A stretch of 28,917 nucleotides of DNA from Streptomyces sp. NRRL F-6131. GTDB lineage: Bacteria > Actinomycetota > Actinomycetes > Streptomycetales > Streptomycetaceae. The notes under the pieces are model-generated. The model was not told the origin of the DNA, did not search any database, and saw only the letters and a program-made list of their open reading frames with translations. The position numbers were made by a program, and so were the translations under genes. Each line of letters begins with the position of its first letter. Positions within the stretch are counted from its first letter, which is position 1. Shown piece after piece: positions 6,892 to 12,837 of this stretch. Where the stretch lies: assembly GCA_000719695.1 (NCBI GenBank), contig JOHN01000082.1:1-28917 (forward strand), in the 5' to 3' direction.

Positions 6892-7446
6892 GTGGACACC
6901 ATCACTCAGGTTGTAACGATCGCTGCTGTGCTCTTGGGATCGCTGACGACATACATCACGAATCAGTTGATGGAGCGGAGCAACCGCCGGCAGACGTTTC
7001 GGGTCCGCTGGGATGAGAAGAAGCTCGATTCCTACGTTGACTACGTGGGTCGGGCCCGCGCCTCGATCCACGCGGCCGTGATGTTGTATGAGGTGCGCGA
7101 GAACATGCGTGTCCTGCCGCGCAGTGAACACGACCTGAGCATGGACCTCAATGGCGTCCGGGGCGAGCAAGCTTTGGCCTTTGAGCGAGTGATGCTGCTG
7201 GCCAACGATGCCGTGATCGAGGCCGCGCATGCGGTACAGCGAGCTGTTGCGGCCATCGAATGGCAGGCGCGCGGCGTGGTCGACGGCACCCTCAACGAAT
7301 GGCGTGCGCTGCATGTCGCCGTCTTCCAAGCGATCAACAGTTTCCACCAGCATGCCCGGGCAGACCTTGGGGTGCGCGGCGCCTTCGAAGGCGAGCAGCA
7401 CACAGCCCGCGGCTTGCTCCTACCTGGCAGCCGGTCGGGCGAATAG
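6892..7446 (+). CDS. Membrane-anchored hypothetical protein
   Basis: This is a 184-residue protein with a GTG start behind GGGGA-rich sequence. The reading frame is open further upstream, but that stretch (from 6721) looks non-coding in composition. One N-terminal transmembrane helix at about 4-26 (ITQVVTIAAVLLGSLTTYITNQL) is followed by basic residues and a long helical cytoplasmic part (RWDEKKLDSYVDYVGRARASIHAAVMLYEV, later HAVQRAVAAIEWQARGVVDGTLNEW). Similar short anchored proteins are common in Streptomyces and lack known function. Base composition is lower in GC than in the transfer operon, which fits cargo acquired separately. The 269 bp between 6622 and 6892 show no gene. Confidence 0.65.
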   Translation: MDTITQVVTIAAVLLGSLTTYITNQLMERSNRRQTFRVRWDEKKLDSYVDYVGRARASIHAAVMLYEVRENMRVLPRSEHDLSMDLNGVRGEQALAFERVMLLANDAVIEAAHAVQRAVAAIEWQARGVVDGTLNEWRALHVAVFQAINSFHQHARADLGVRGAFEGEQHTARGLLLPGSRSGE

Positions 7447-7456
7447 ATGCCAGACG

Positions 7457-7500
7457 GGCCCGGTGGTAAGGACAGAATCCTTGTCCTCACCACCGGGGCC
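7457..7500. terminator. Bidirectional terminator between convergent genes
   Basis: GGCCCGGTGGTAAGGACA (7457-7474) pairs with TGTCCTCACCACCGGGGCC (7482-7500), with one bulge. It lies between the plus-strand membrane protein (stop 7446) and the minus-strand glycosyltransferase (stop 7519), which converge here. Confidence 0.75.
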
Positions 7501-7518
7501 GTCGTGTTCCCGCTGCCC

Positions 7519-8271
7519 TCAGACGTCGATACGCCAACCGGGCAGCTTCGCCAGAGCCCGCGCTCGGGCCTCAACGACAGCCATGCGCGCGGCCCACTCG
7601 CCCTTGTCGGTATGTGCGGCCTGACTGGTGCTCTGTCCCGGCCACTTGCGGTAGAGCAGCCCAGTCTCCGCTGTGAACCACCCTCGACTTACGGCGTCCA
7701 GAGCCATCAACAGGCCTGTGTCCTCAGAGGCTGGCAAGGCCATCCACCCCCCGAGGGCAAGCAGGACATCCCGCCGGACGAACAGTGTCGCCGGGTGTAC
7801 CTGCGCGCGGAAGTTGTGCGTCGACCAGTGGTCGAGCACCGCGCCGCGCTCGATCGGCCCCTCAGGGGGGTCCTGGTCGAATCCGACCATCGAGCCGTCC
7901 GGGAGTAGGTCGAGCACCCTGGATGTGGTCCAACAGACGCCAGCATGTTGGAGCGCTGCTAGGTCACGGGCCAGCGTGCCGGGGGTGAGCATGTCGTCGG
8001 CGTCCAGGACCTTCACGAACTCGCCTTCAGCCCGTGACAGCGCGAGCGTCCGCGCAACGCCGGCGCGTCCGTGTCGACCCTGGCCGAAGCTGACCCGGGA
8101 GTCGGCAGGGACGTGCGGCGCAACGTCGTCCGTCTCCCCGTCCTCTTGGATGACCCACTGCCAGGCCCAACCCTCTGGAAGTGCCTGCTCGAGGAGGGAC
8201 TTGTACGCATCGGCCAGGAATGGCGCCGAGGGCCCATGCACCGCCGTGATGACGGTAACGATGTTGGTCAT
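7519..8271 (-). CDS. Family 2 glycosyltransferase
   Basis: This is a 250-residue GT-A fold enzyme. I chose the ATG at 8271 because AAGGTGG lies about 5 nt upstream; it begins 2 nt after the GntR stop, so the two genes form an operon. The N-terminal strand VTVITAVHGPSAPFLADAYKSLL starts the nucleotide-sugar fold. DADD (in KVLDADDMLTP) is the metal-binding DxD motif, and ED in LPASEDTGLLMAL is the likely catalytic base. There is no transmembrane segment, so it should be cytoplasmic. Donor and acceptor are unknown. A glycosyltransferase paired with an element's GntR regulator suggests cargo that changes the host cell surface or a small molecule, but this is only inference. Confidence 0.82.
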   Translation of the reverse strand: MTNIVTVITAVHGPSAPFLADAYKSLLEQALPEGWAWQWVIQEDGETDDVAPHVPADSRVSFGQGRHGRAGVARTLALSRAEGEFVKVLDADDMLTPGTLARDLAALQHAGVCWTTSRVLDLLPDGSMVGFDQDPPEGPIERGAVLDHWSTHNFRAQVHPATLFVRRDVLLALGGWMALPASEDTGLLMALDAVSRGWFTAETGLLYRKWPGQSTSQAAHTDKGEWAARMAVVEARARALAKLPGWRIDV

Positions 8272-8273
8272 GC

Positions 8274-9062
8274 TCACCACCTTGTCAGCTTGGTCGTGAA
8301 CATCAGCTCAGTGCGGTCACCAGGTAGAACGACGTCGGACACTTCAACCACTCGGTCGTCGGTGTCAATGCTGACCTTCCGGAGGATGATCACTGACACG
8401 CCGGCTGGCAGGCCCAAGTCCTCGGTCTCCTCAGGCGTCGGGGGCCTGGCCCGGAATGTCTCTACAATCCGGTCCAGTTCGATGCCGAGGGTCCACAGCT
8501 GGTTCTGCGTCCCTCCGGGCCACGGTTCCTGATCTTCCCGCAGCAACTCGGGATTGCTGGAAACCATGTCGAGAACCAGGTAAGACCGCGCCCGATTGAA
8601 CGGCGCTCGCTCGTCGCGGTGCCTGGTTCCGTAGGTCCTGCGGAGCAGCATCGTTCCCGCGGGCACGCCGAAGGCTCCCGCGAGATCCTCGTCGGCTGGG
8701 ACCTGGGCGTACTTCGCCTCGAAGACTAGATCGCCGATGGTCAGATCGGTGTCGCGTTCGGTCGCCCCGGTCCTGCGCCGCTCGGACTCGGGTTCACGGG
8801 CCCGATCCTTCTCCCACTGGTGGCGCGCCCCGTCCCGAACGGCCTTGGCTCGCTCCTGTCGGACGAAGGTTCCTCGGCCGTGCTGCCGCTCAACCAAGCC
8901 TTCAGACTCCAGGACTCCCACTGCCTGCCGTACGGTCGGCACGCTCGCGCCGAACGCCGCCGCCAGTGCGGTCTCAGGGGGGAACTTGTCGCCCGGCCTG
9001 CGCTGACCAGCGCGGATCTCTTCGCGCAACGCGTCCGCGATGCGCTCGTACACCTTCGCCAT
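8274..9062 (-). CDS. GntR/HutC-family repressor (KorSA-like)
   Basis: This is a 262-residue regulator. The ATG at 9062 has GGAGG 8 nt upstream. Residues about 3-70 are a GntR winged helix (YERIADALREEIRAGQRRPGDKFPPETALAAAFGASVPTVRQAV, HGRGTFV). After a charged linker, residues about 95-255 form a UTRA ligand-binding domain of the HutC subgroup (LLRRTYGTRH, YLVLDMV, RPPTPEETEDLGLP, VVEVSDVVLPGDRTEL). HutC-type repressors control transfer and replication in Streptomyces plasmids and AICEs (KorSA of pSAM2, TraR/KorA types). Its own promoter region and the rightward transfer promoter share palindromes at 9104-9187, fitting autoregulation and repression of transfer. Confidence 0.88.
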   Translation of the reverse strand: MAKVYERIADALREEIRAGQRRPGDKFPPETALAAAFGASVPTVRQAVGVLESEGLVERQHGRGTFVRQERAKAVRDGARHQWEKDRAREPESERRRTGATERDTDLTIGDLVFEAKYAQVPADEDLAGAFGVPAGTMLLRRTYGTRHRDERAPFNRARSYLVLDMVSSNPELLREDQEPWPGGTQNQLWTLGIELDRIVETFRARPPTPEETEDLGLPAGVSVIILRKVSIDTDDRVVEVSDVVLPGDRTELMFTTKLTRW

Positions 9063-9103
9063 GGTGGCCTCCGCCGTCCCTCGGTGCGTGACTCGCCAAG
9101 GAT

Positions 9104-9187
9104 AAGTCCTCAAGAGGAGTTGACGACTTGCTGAGGGTCCGTCATAGTCATCTCAAGTCCTAAAGAGGACTTGAGGACAAGTCCTCA
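9104..9187. promoter_or_regulatory. Three GntR operator-like palindromes
   Basis: Three related palindromes are seen. AAGTCCT-N4-AGGAGTT (9104-9121) has one mismatch. CTCAAGTCCT-N4-AGGACTTGAG (9152-9175) is perfect. TGAGGAC-AA-GTCCTCA (9172-9187) is perfect and overlaps the second. All share AGTCC/GGACT half-sites. They lie between the gntR start and the rightward operon, the expected place for sites bound by the GntR dimer. Confidence 0.75.
9120..9148 (+). promoter_or_regulatory. Candidate promoter of the transfer operon
   Basis: TTGACG (9120-9125), a 17-bp spacer and CATAGT (9143-9148) resemble a housekeeping sigma-factor promoter. The predicted start near 9155 falls inside the perfect operator palindrome. 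The -35 box touches the first palindrome. Bound repressor would therefore block initiation. The resulting leader before the first full gene would be about 510 nt. Confidence 0.5.
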
Positions 9188-9438
9188 GGATCTCTTCAGG
9201 CCTTGTTTGACCTGCACAAACGCAGCCGGGTGGGCGCTACTACCGCGCTCGATCGGGCTGGAGTGCTGAGGCGGAGGACGCTGCAATCTCCGCAAAGGCC
9301 AGGGGATAGGGGTTCGGCTAGGTCCGGTCCTGACTGGCGAGGTGGCCCGGCGACCGCGAGCAACGGCCGGAGAGTGGGGCATGAGTGGCCCCCTTGCAGT
9401 GCGTTTCCCGTGTCCGCCCGACTGAAGGAGGTTCCCCG

Positions 9439-9498
9439 ATGTTCTTGATCGATTGCGAGAGACATAGGTCGCCTCACCGGGCTTCTGCCGGCCGGTGA
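9439..9498 (+). CDS. Leader peptide ORF (19 codons)
   Basis: The ORF ATG-TTC-TTG-ATC onward encodes MFLIDCERHRSPHRASAGR. It has a strong AAGGAGG ribosome site 8 nt before the ATG, stronger than that of most full genes here. Its last codons and stop lie inside a hairpin (9472-9500), and two more hairpins follow before the next gene. The layout is that of a regulatory upstream ORF. It has four Arg and two His codons in 19. It is too short for homology to help. Confidence 0.5.
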   Translation: MFLIDCERHRSPHRASAGR

Positions 9499-9641
9499 GG
9501 CTGCTCCACCAGCGTTCACGGTTCCCGGCGTGCCCGTCCCGTCTGCTTCGGCGGGGCGGGCACGCCGGGTTTCCGCGGCCGCTCGTTGAGCGTCCGATCC
9601 GCCTTGCGGCTGCGGCTCCGGTGCTGCAACACCGGAGCCGC
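9472..9641 (+). promoter_or_regulatory. Three successive hairpins in the operon leader (attenuator candidate)
   Basis: Hairpin 1: CCTCACCGG (9472-9480) with CCGGTGAGG (9492-9500), overlapping the leader ORF stop. Hairpin 2: an 18-bp stem, 9524-9541 with 9552-9569, one G:U/mismatch at most, followed by GTTTCC, so terminator-like. Hairpin 3: GCGGCTCCGGTG (9612-9623) with CACCGGAGCCGC (9630-9641), perfect, 31 nt before the next ATG. The 610-bp region 9063-9672 holds no other gene. Confidence 0.6.
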
Positions 9642-9672
9642 TCAGGGCCGTCCGAGTGAAGGACACCGACCC

Positions 9673-9921
9673 ATGAAACTGATTGTTGCAGGCCAGCAGG
9701 CCATGACGCTGGCCGAGTTCGCTGAACTCGCCCTCGGCATCGGCATCGACGCCGAGTTGTTCCTCGGCCCCGAGGACGAGTCGCCCACGGAGCGGCTGGT
9801 CCGGCTGGACGCCGCCGGGGACATCCTGCGGGACCTGGACCCGCCGGCCGCCCGCTTCGCCTCCGCGCTGATGCGCACCGCCGAGCGCCGCCGGGCCCAG
9901 ACCTGGAAGGCGGCCGCGTGA
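9673..9921 (+). CDS. Small hypothetical protein at the head of the transfer operon
   Basis: This is an 82-residue acidic, helical protein (MKLIVAGQQAMTLAEFAELALGIGIDAELFL, PTERLVRLDAAGDILRDLDPPAARFASALM, then a basic end ERRRAQTWKAAA). The ATG is preceded by AAGGA. The stop overlaps the start of the WhiB-like gene (TGATG), so translation is coupled. It is the first gene after the long structured leader. No family is recognised. Confidence 0.65.
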   Translation: MKLIVAGQQAMTLAEFAELALGIGIDAELFLGPEDESPTERLVRLDAAGDILRDLDPPAARFASALMRTAERRRAQTWKAAA

Positions 9922-10301
9922 TGACCCAGCTCCACAGCCTCCTCGGGCGTCCGGGGACCCGCACCCCGCACCGGACGGCCCGCCCCGCGGCCACCGTCCT
10001 CGCCGAGATCCGCCCGGCCGCAGACGGTGACCTGCGCGGCGCCGCCTGCAAGGGCGCCGACACCGACCTGTTCTACCCGGACCCCGAGGAGATGGGGCCG
10101 GAGGCGGCCGAGTGGGCCGAGCGTCGCGCCAAGATGATCTGCGCCGGGTGCCCGGTGAAGTTGATGTGCCTGGCCAACGCGCTGAAGCGCCGGGAGCCGA
10201 CCGGGATCTTCGGCGGCACGAACGAGCGGGAGCGCTACAGCCTGCGCCGGCGGGCGGAGCGCGCCCGGTACCGCGAGGCCGCCGGGGGTGGTCGCTCGTG
10301 A
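9921..10301 (+). CDS. WhiB-like Fe-S transcription regulator
   Basis: This is a 126-residue protein with ATG at 9921 (GTG at 9918 is also in frame). Four cysteines in WhiB spacing, C43-X30-C74-X2-C77-X5-C83 (GAACKGADTDLFYP, ICAGCPVKLMC), would bind a [4Fe-4S] cluster. The following GIFGGTNERER is the WhiB G[IVW]xGG turn, and the basic tail RRRAERARYREA is the DNA-binding part. WhiB-like proteins act with the housekeeping sigma factor in actinobacteria and can sense redox or NO. Copies are common on actinomycete plasmids and phages. Here it probably regulates the element or the host during transfer. Translation overlaps the neighbours on both sides. Confidence 0.9.
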   Translation: MTQLHSLLGRPGTRTPHRTARPAATVLAEIRPAADGDLRGAACKGADTDLFYPDPEEMGPEAAEWAERRAKMICAGCPVKLMCLANALKRREPTGIFGGTNERERYSLRRRAERARYREAAGGGRS

Positions 10302-10378
10302 CCGCCCTGCCGATGCTCACGGGCGCGGTGGGCGCGCTCACCGCCCGCTCACCGCGCCCGGATCGGGGGCCGCGATGA
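10298..10378 (+). CDS. 26-residue overlapping mini-ORF
   Basis: MTALPMLTGAVGALTARSPRPDRGPR starts with a GTG that overlaps the WhiB-like stop (GTGA) and ends with a TGA that overlaps the ATG of the DUF2637 gene (ATGA). It bridges the 73-nt gap between two genes that are otherwise coupled. It may be a real small protein or simply a translational relay that carries ribosomes to the DUF2637 start. Confidence 0.4.
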   Translation: MTALPMLTGAVGALTARSPRPDRGPR

Positions 10379-11391
10379 AGAGCGCGATGAGCCCCGCGCA
10401 GATCCGTTCGGCCGAGCGGACGCTGACTGCCGGGACGTGGGCGATCACCTTCGGCGCCGTGCTCTACAGCGTGCTCACGGTGACCCCGCTCATGGCCGGC
10501 CACACCCCGCCGGGCTGGAAGTGGACGGCGCCGATCCTGCCGATCGTCGTGGACGCGGCGGTCGTGATCGTCGTGCGCATGGACGCCACGCTCGCCCGTC
10601 TGAACGGCGACGGCGGGCGCTGGCCCGTCGTGCTCCGCTGGATGACCGGCCTCATGACGGTCCTGCTCAACGTGGGTTTGTCCGCTCTGGACCGGGACGC
10701 GGTGGGGGTGGCGGTCCACGCGGTGGCGCCGCTGCTGCTGATCGTCACCGCGGAAACCTCGCTGGCCTACCGGCGGGCGATCGGCGCCGCACTGTCCGCT
10801 CGTGAAGCCGGTGAGCGGGCCGAGCGTCAGCAGCGCGAGGAGCAGGCGGAGGCTCGTCGGCAGCAGGAACGGGCCGACCGGATCGCCCGGTTCGAGGCCG
10901 CCGAACGGGCCGAGCGCGAGCGCCGTGAGCACGAAGCCCGCATGGGCCGTGAGCAGCGTGAGCACGACGCGAGCATGGCGCGCGAAGAGCGCGAGGAGAC
11001 CGCCCGCCGTGAGGCCGCCGCGCGCGAGGAACAGGAGCGGCGGGAGGCCGCCGAGCGGGCCGAGCAAGCGCGTCGTGAGCACGAGCGGCGTGAGCGTGAG
11101 CGCCGTGAGCGCGAGGCCCGGATCGAGGCCGATCGGCGTGAGCGGGAGGCCGCAGAGCAGGCGCGCGCCGCGCTGCTGTCCGCCGGGCCCGCTGCCCAGC
11201 GGCTGCCGGAGGAGCAGGCCCGGGAGGTCGCTGCCGCGGCCGCCGCATCGGGTCTGTCGCAGCGCGCAGCGGTGGAGATGACCGGCTGGTCGGCCGGCTG
11301 GATCGCCGCCCGCTACAAGGAGCACAACGCCGGCGCCCGCCCGGCTCTGCACGCCGTCCACGCCACCACCAGTCAGGAGCAGGCATCGTGA
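10375..11391 (+). CDS. DUF2637 membrane protein with long charged helix and HTH (Spd-like)
   Basis: This is a 338-residue protein. Four transmembrane segments lie at about 20-42, 51-68, 86-104 and 110-126 (WAITFGAVLYSVLTVTPLM, ILPIVVDAAVVIVV, WMTGLMTVLLNVGLSAL, VAVHAVAPLLLIVTAE), matching DUF2637. Residues about 136-290 form an extreme Arg/Glu/Ala helix (repeats of ERREREA type), probably a coiled coil. Residues about 297-322 look like a helix-turn-helix (GLSQRAAVEMTGWSAGWIAARY). DUF2637 proteins occur in transfer regions of Streptomyces plasmids, where they are thought to help intramycelial spread. The layout suggests a membrane anchor that reaches DNA. Its end overlaps the next gene by GTGA. 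Confidence 0.85.
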   Translation: MKSAMSPAQIRSAERTLTAGTWAITFGAVLYSVLTVTPLMAGHTPPGWKWTAPILPIVVDAAVVIVVRMDATLARLNGDGGRWPVVLRWMTGLMTVLLNVGLSALDRDAVGVAVHAVAPLLLIVTAETSLAYRRAIGAALSAREAGERAERQQREEQAEARRQQERADRIARFEAAERAERERREHEARMGREQREHDASMAREEREETARREAAAREEQERREAAERAEQARREHERRERERREREARIEADRREREAAEQARAALLSAGPAAQRLPEEQAREVAAAAAASGLSQRAAVEMTGWSAGWIAARYKEHNAGARPALHAVHATTSQEQAS

Positions 11392-11747
11392 CCACCACGC
11401 TCGAATTCCCCGTCACCCGTCCCGCGACCGGGCAGGTCAACGCCGCGGGCGCCCTGCTCGCTGTCCTCTCCGCCCACGGTGGCCTGCCGACGCCGAACGT
11501 CGACCTGCGGGAGCTGAGCGTCCCCGGCCGGCCGCGCGCGTGGGGGCTGCGGATCACCCTGCACGACGGACTCGACCAGTTCGAGCAGTGGCGCGACGCC
11601 CTCGACCTGGACCCGGCCGCGGTCGACCACCACCAGAACGGCGGCGCCACCCTCGCCTGGCTCACCGCCACCGGGACCGCGTACGGGGTCCCGGTCGAAC
11701 TGGTCGGCTACTACGACCTGCCCAAGCCCGCGCCCCGCCGGCGGTAG
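11388..11747 (+). CDS. Conserved hypothetical protein of AICE transfer operons
   Basis: This 119-residue protein has a GTG start that overlaps the previous stop (GTGA). It is soluble, with alternating strands and helices (GLRITLHDGLDQFEQWRDALDLDP, LAWLTATGTAYGVPVELVGYYDLP) and a basic end PRRR. No catalytic motif is seen. Only 3 nt separate it from the next gene, so it belongs to the transfer operon. I recognise the type as frequent in Streptomyces elements but know of no function. Confidence 0.75.
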   Translation: MTTTLEFPVTRPATGQVNAAGALLAVLSAHGGLPTPNVDLRELSVPGRPRAWGLRITLHDGLDQFEQWRDALDLDPAAVDHHQNGGATLAWLTATGTAYGVPVELVGYYDLPKPAPRRR

Positions 11748-11750
11748 CCG

Positions 11751-12128
11751 ATGGGACGCCCGCGATTCTGGGACCCGACCGGCGAGCGGCACGGCGGCAT
11801 GCCCACCTACCCGTGGCACATGGCGCCGGACAGCCTGCTCACCCGCCGTCAGCTCCGCGCCCGCGGCCTGCGCCCCGCGGGCCAGGAGGTCGCCGCACAG
11901 ATCTGCTGGCGCTCCCGCCTCGCCACCGGCGAGCGCGTCGCGTACCTCTACCGCGTCGACCGCGCCAAGCCGGTCCGGCCGATGACGCCCGCCCGGCGGC
12001 GGGCCCTCGCCGCCGCGAACCGCGCCCGCCGCACCTGCCCGCAGTGCCACCGCGACGCCGGATACGTCCTGCCGCGGCACCTGGGCACCTGCCTGCCCTG
12101 CGCCGGCACCGCCGCCCTCGCGCCCTGA
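11751..12128 (+). CDS. RRQRL-type zinc-binding protein
   Basis: This is a 125-residue protein with LTRRQLRARGLRPAGQEVAAQICW near residues 28-50, which resembles the RRQRL motif shared by a family of actinobacterial element proteins. YLYRVDRAKPVRPMTPARRRAL follows. The C-terminus has two Cys pairs (CPQCH and CLPC) about 20 residues apart, a likely zinc ribbon. Its place between transfer genes suggests DNA or RNA binding in transfer, but no function is established as far as I know. Confidence 0.78.
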   Translation: MGRPRFWDPTGERHGGMPTYPWHMAPDSLLTRRQLRARGLRPAGQEVAAQICWRSRLATGERVAYLYRVDRAKPVRPMTPARRRALAAANRARRTCPQCHRDAGYVLPRHLGTCLPCAGTAALAP

Positions 12129-12177
12129 ACCCCCTTGCTCCGCTCCGCTGCCGATCCGGCACAAGGAGGCCCATGCC

Positions 12178-12564
12178 ATGTCCGTGACCGAAATCCGTGT
12201 GATCAGCTTCGGGTACCTGCACGGCGCCCCGCCCGCGGCCCACCTCACCCTCGACCTGCGCGCGCACTTCCGGGACCCGCACGTCGACCCCGCCCTCCGT
12301 GAGCTGTCCGCGCACGACCTGCCTGTCCGCCGGGCCGTCCTCGGCACCCCGGGCATCCGCGAGACCATCACCGCCGCCGCCCTGCTGGCTGAGGCGTTCG
12401 ACGCCGGGCCGAGCCCCGCGCCGCTGACCGTCGCGGTCGGCTGCGCGGGCGGCCGGCACCGCGCCGCCACCGTCGCCATGGCCCTCGCCCGACGCCTCGG
12501 CAAGACCGTCGCCCCGGTCCACCTCACCCACCGCGACCTCGCCAAGCCCGTCGTCGACCGCTGA
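12178..12564 (+). CDS. Stand-alone RapZ C-terminal domain-like protein
   Basis: This is a 128-residue protein; the ATG follows AAGGAGG by about 9 nt. It covers the C-terminal domain of RapZ/YvcJ proteins without the N-terminal P-loop NTPase: IRVISFGYLHGAPPAAHLTLDLRAHFRDPH at the start, VAVGCAGGRHRAATVA near 80-95, and LTHRDL near the end. In Escherichia coli RapZ this domain binds the GlmZ/GlmY small RNAs and tetramerises. In this element it may bind RNA or nucleotide-sugar related ligands. Single-domain forms appear in Streptomyces elements, and their role is unknown to me. Confidence 0.82.
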   Translation: MSVTEIRVISFGYLHGAPPAAHLTLDLRAHFRDPHVDPALRELSAHDLPVRRAVLGTPGIRETITAAALLAEAFDAGPSPAPLTVAVGCAGGRHRAATVAMALARRLGKTVAPVHLTHRDLAKPVVDR

Positions 12565-12583
12565 CCAGGAAGGACCCTCCATC

Positions 12584-12820
12584 GTGCGCTTCACCCGCCG
12601 CCAGGCCACCGACCTCGCCACCTCCCTCGACAGGGCCGCCGACGACAAGACCGCGGCCGCCGCCTCCGGCGACGCCTGCGCCGCCGACCCGGCCACCAAC
12701 CCGTGGGACCGCAGCGTGGCGCGGGAGGCCGCCGTCATCCTGCGGGGCCAGGCCCGCGACATGCGCGCCGACGCCGCCGCCATCCGCGACGGCGTCAACC
12801 CCACCGAGCTCGGCTACTGA
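12584..12820 (+). CDS. Small hypothetical protein
   Basis: This is a 78-residue protein with a GTG start behind AAGGA. It is mostly helical and Ala/Asp-rich (FTRRQATDLATSLDRAADDKTAAAAS, SVAREAAVILRGQARDMRADAAAIRDG). Operon spacing is about 20 nt on each side. No motif or family is recognised. Confidence 0.65.
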   Translation: MRFTRRQATDLATSLDRAADDKTAAAASGDACAADPATNPWDRSVAREAAVILRGQARDMRADAAAIRDGVNPTELGY

Positions 12821-12837
12821 CCAGGGCTGGAGGAGCC

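Noticed and set aside
7447..7908. A 153-codon plus-strand frame opposite the glycosyltransferase
   Set aside because: The minus strand has a GT2 fold with DxD and ED motifs, and a bidirectional terminator covers the start of this frame.
9196..11361. A 721-codon minus-strand frame over the leader and the WhiB/DUF2637 genes
   Set aside because: It crosses the three leader hairpins and runs antisense to genes with clear families. No motif is present.
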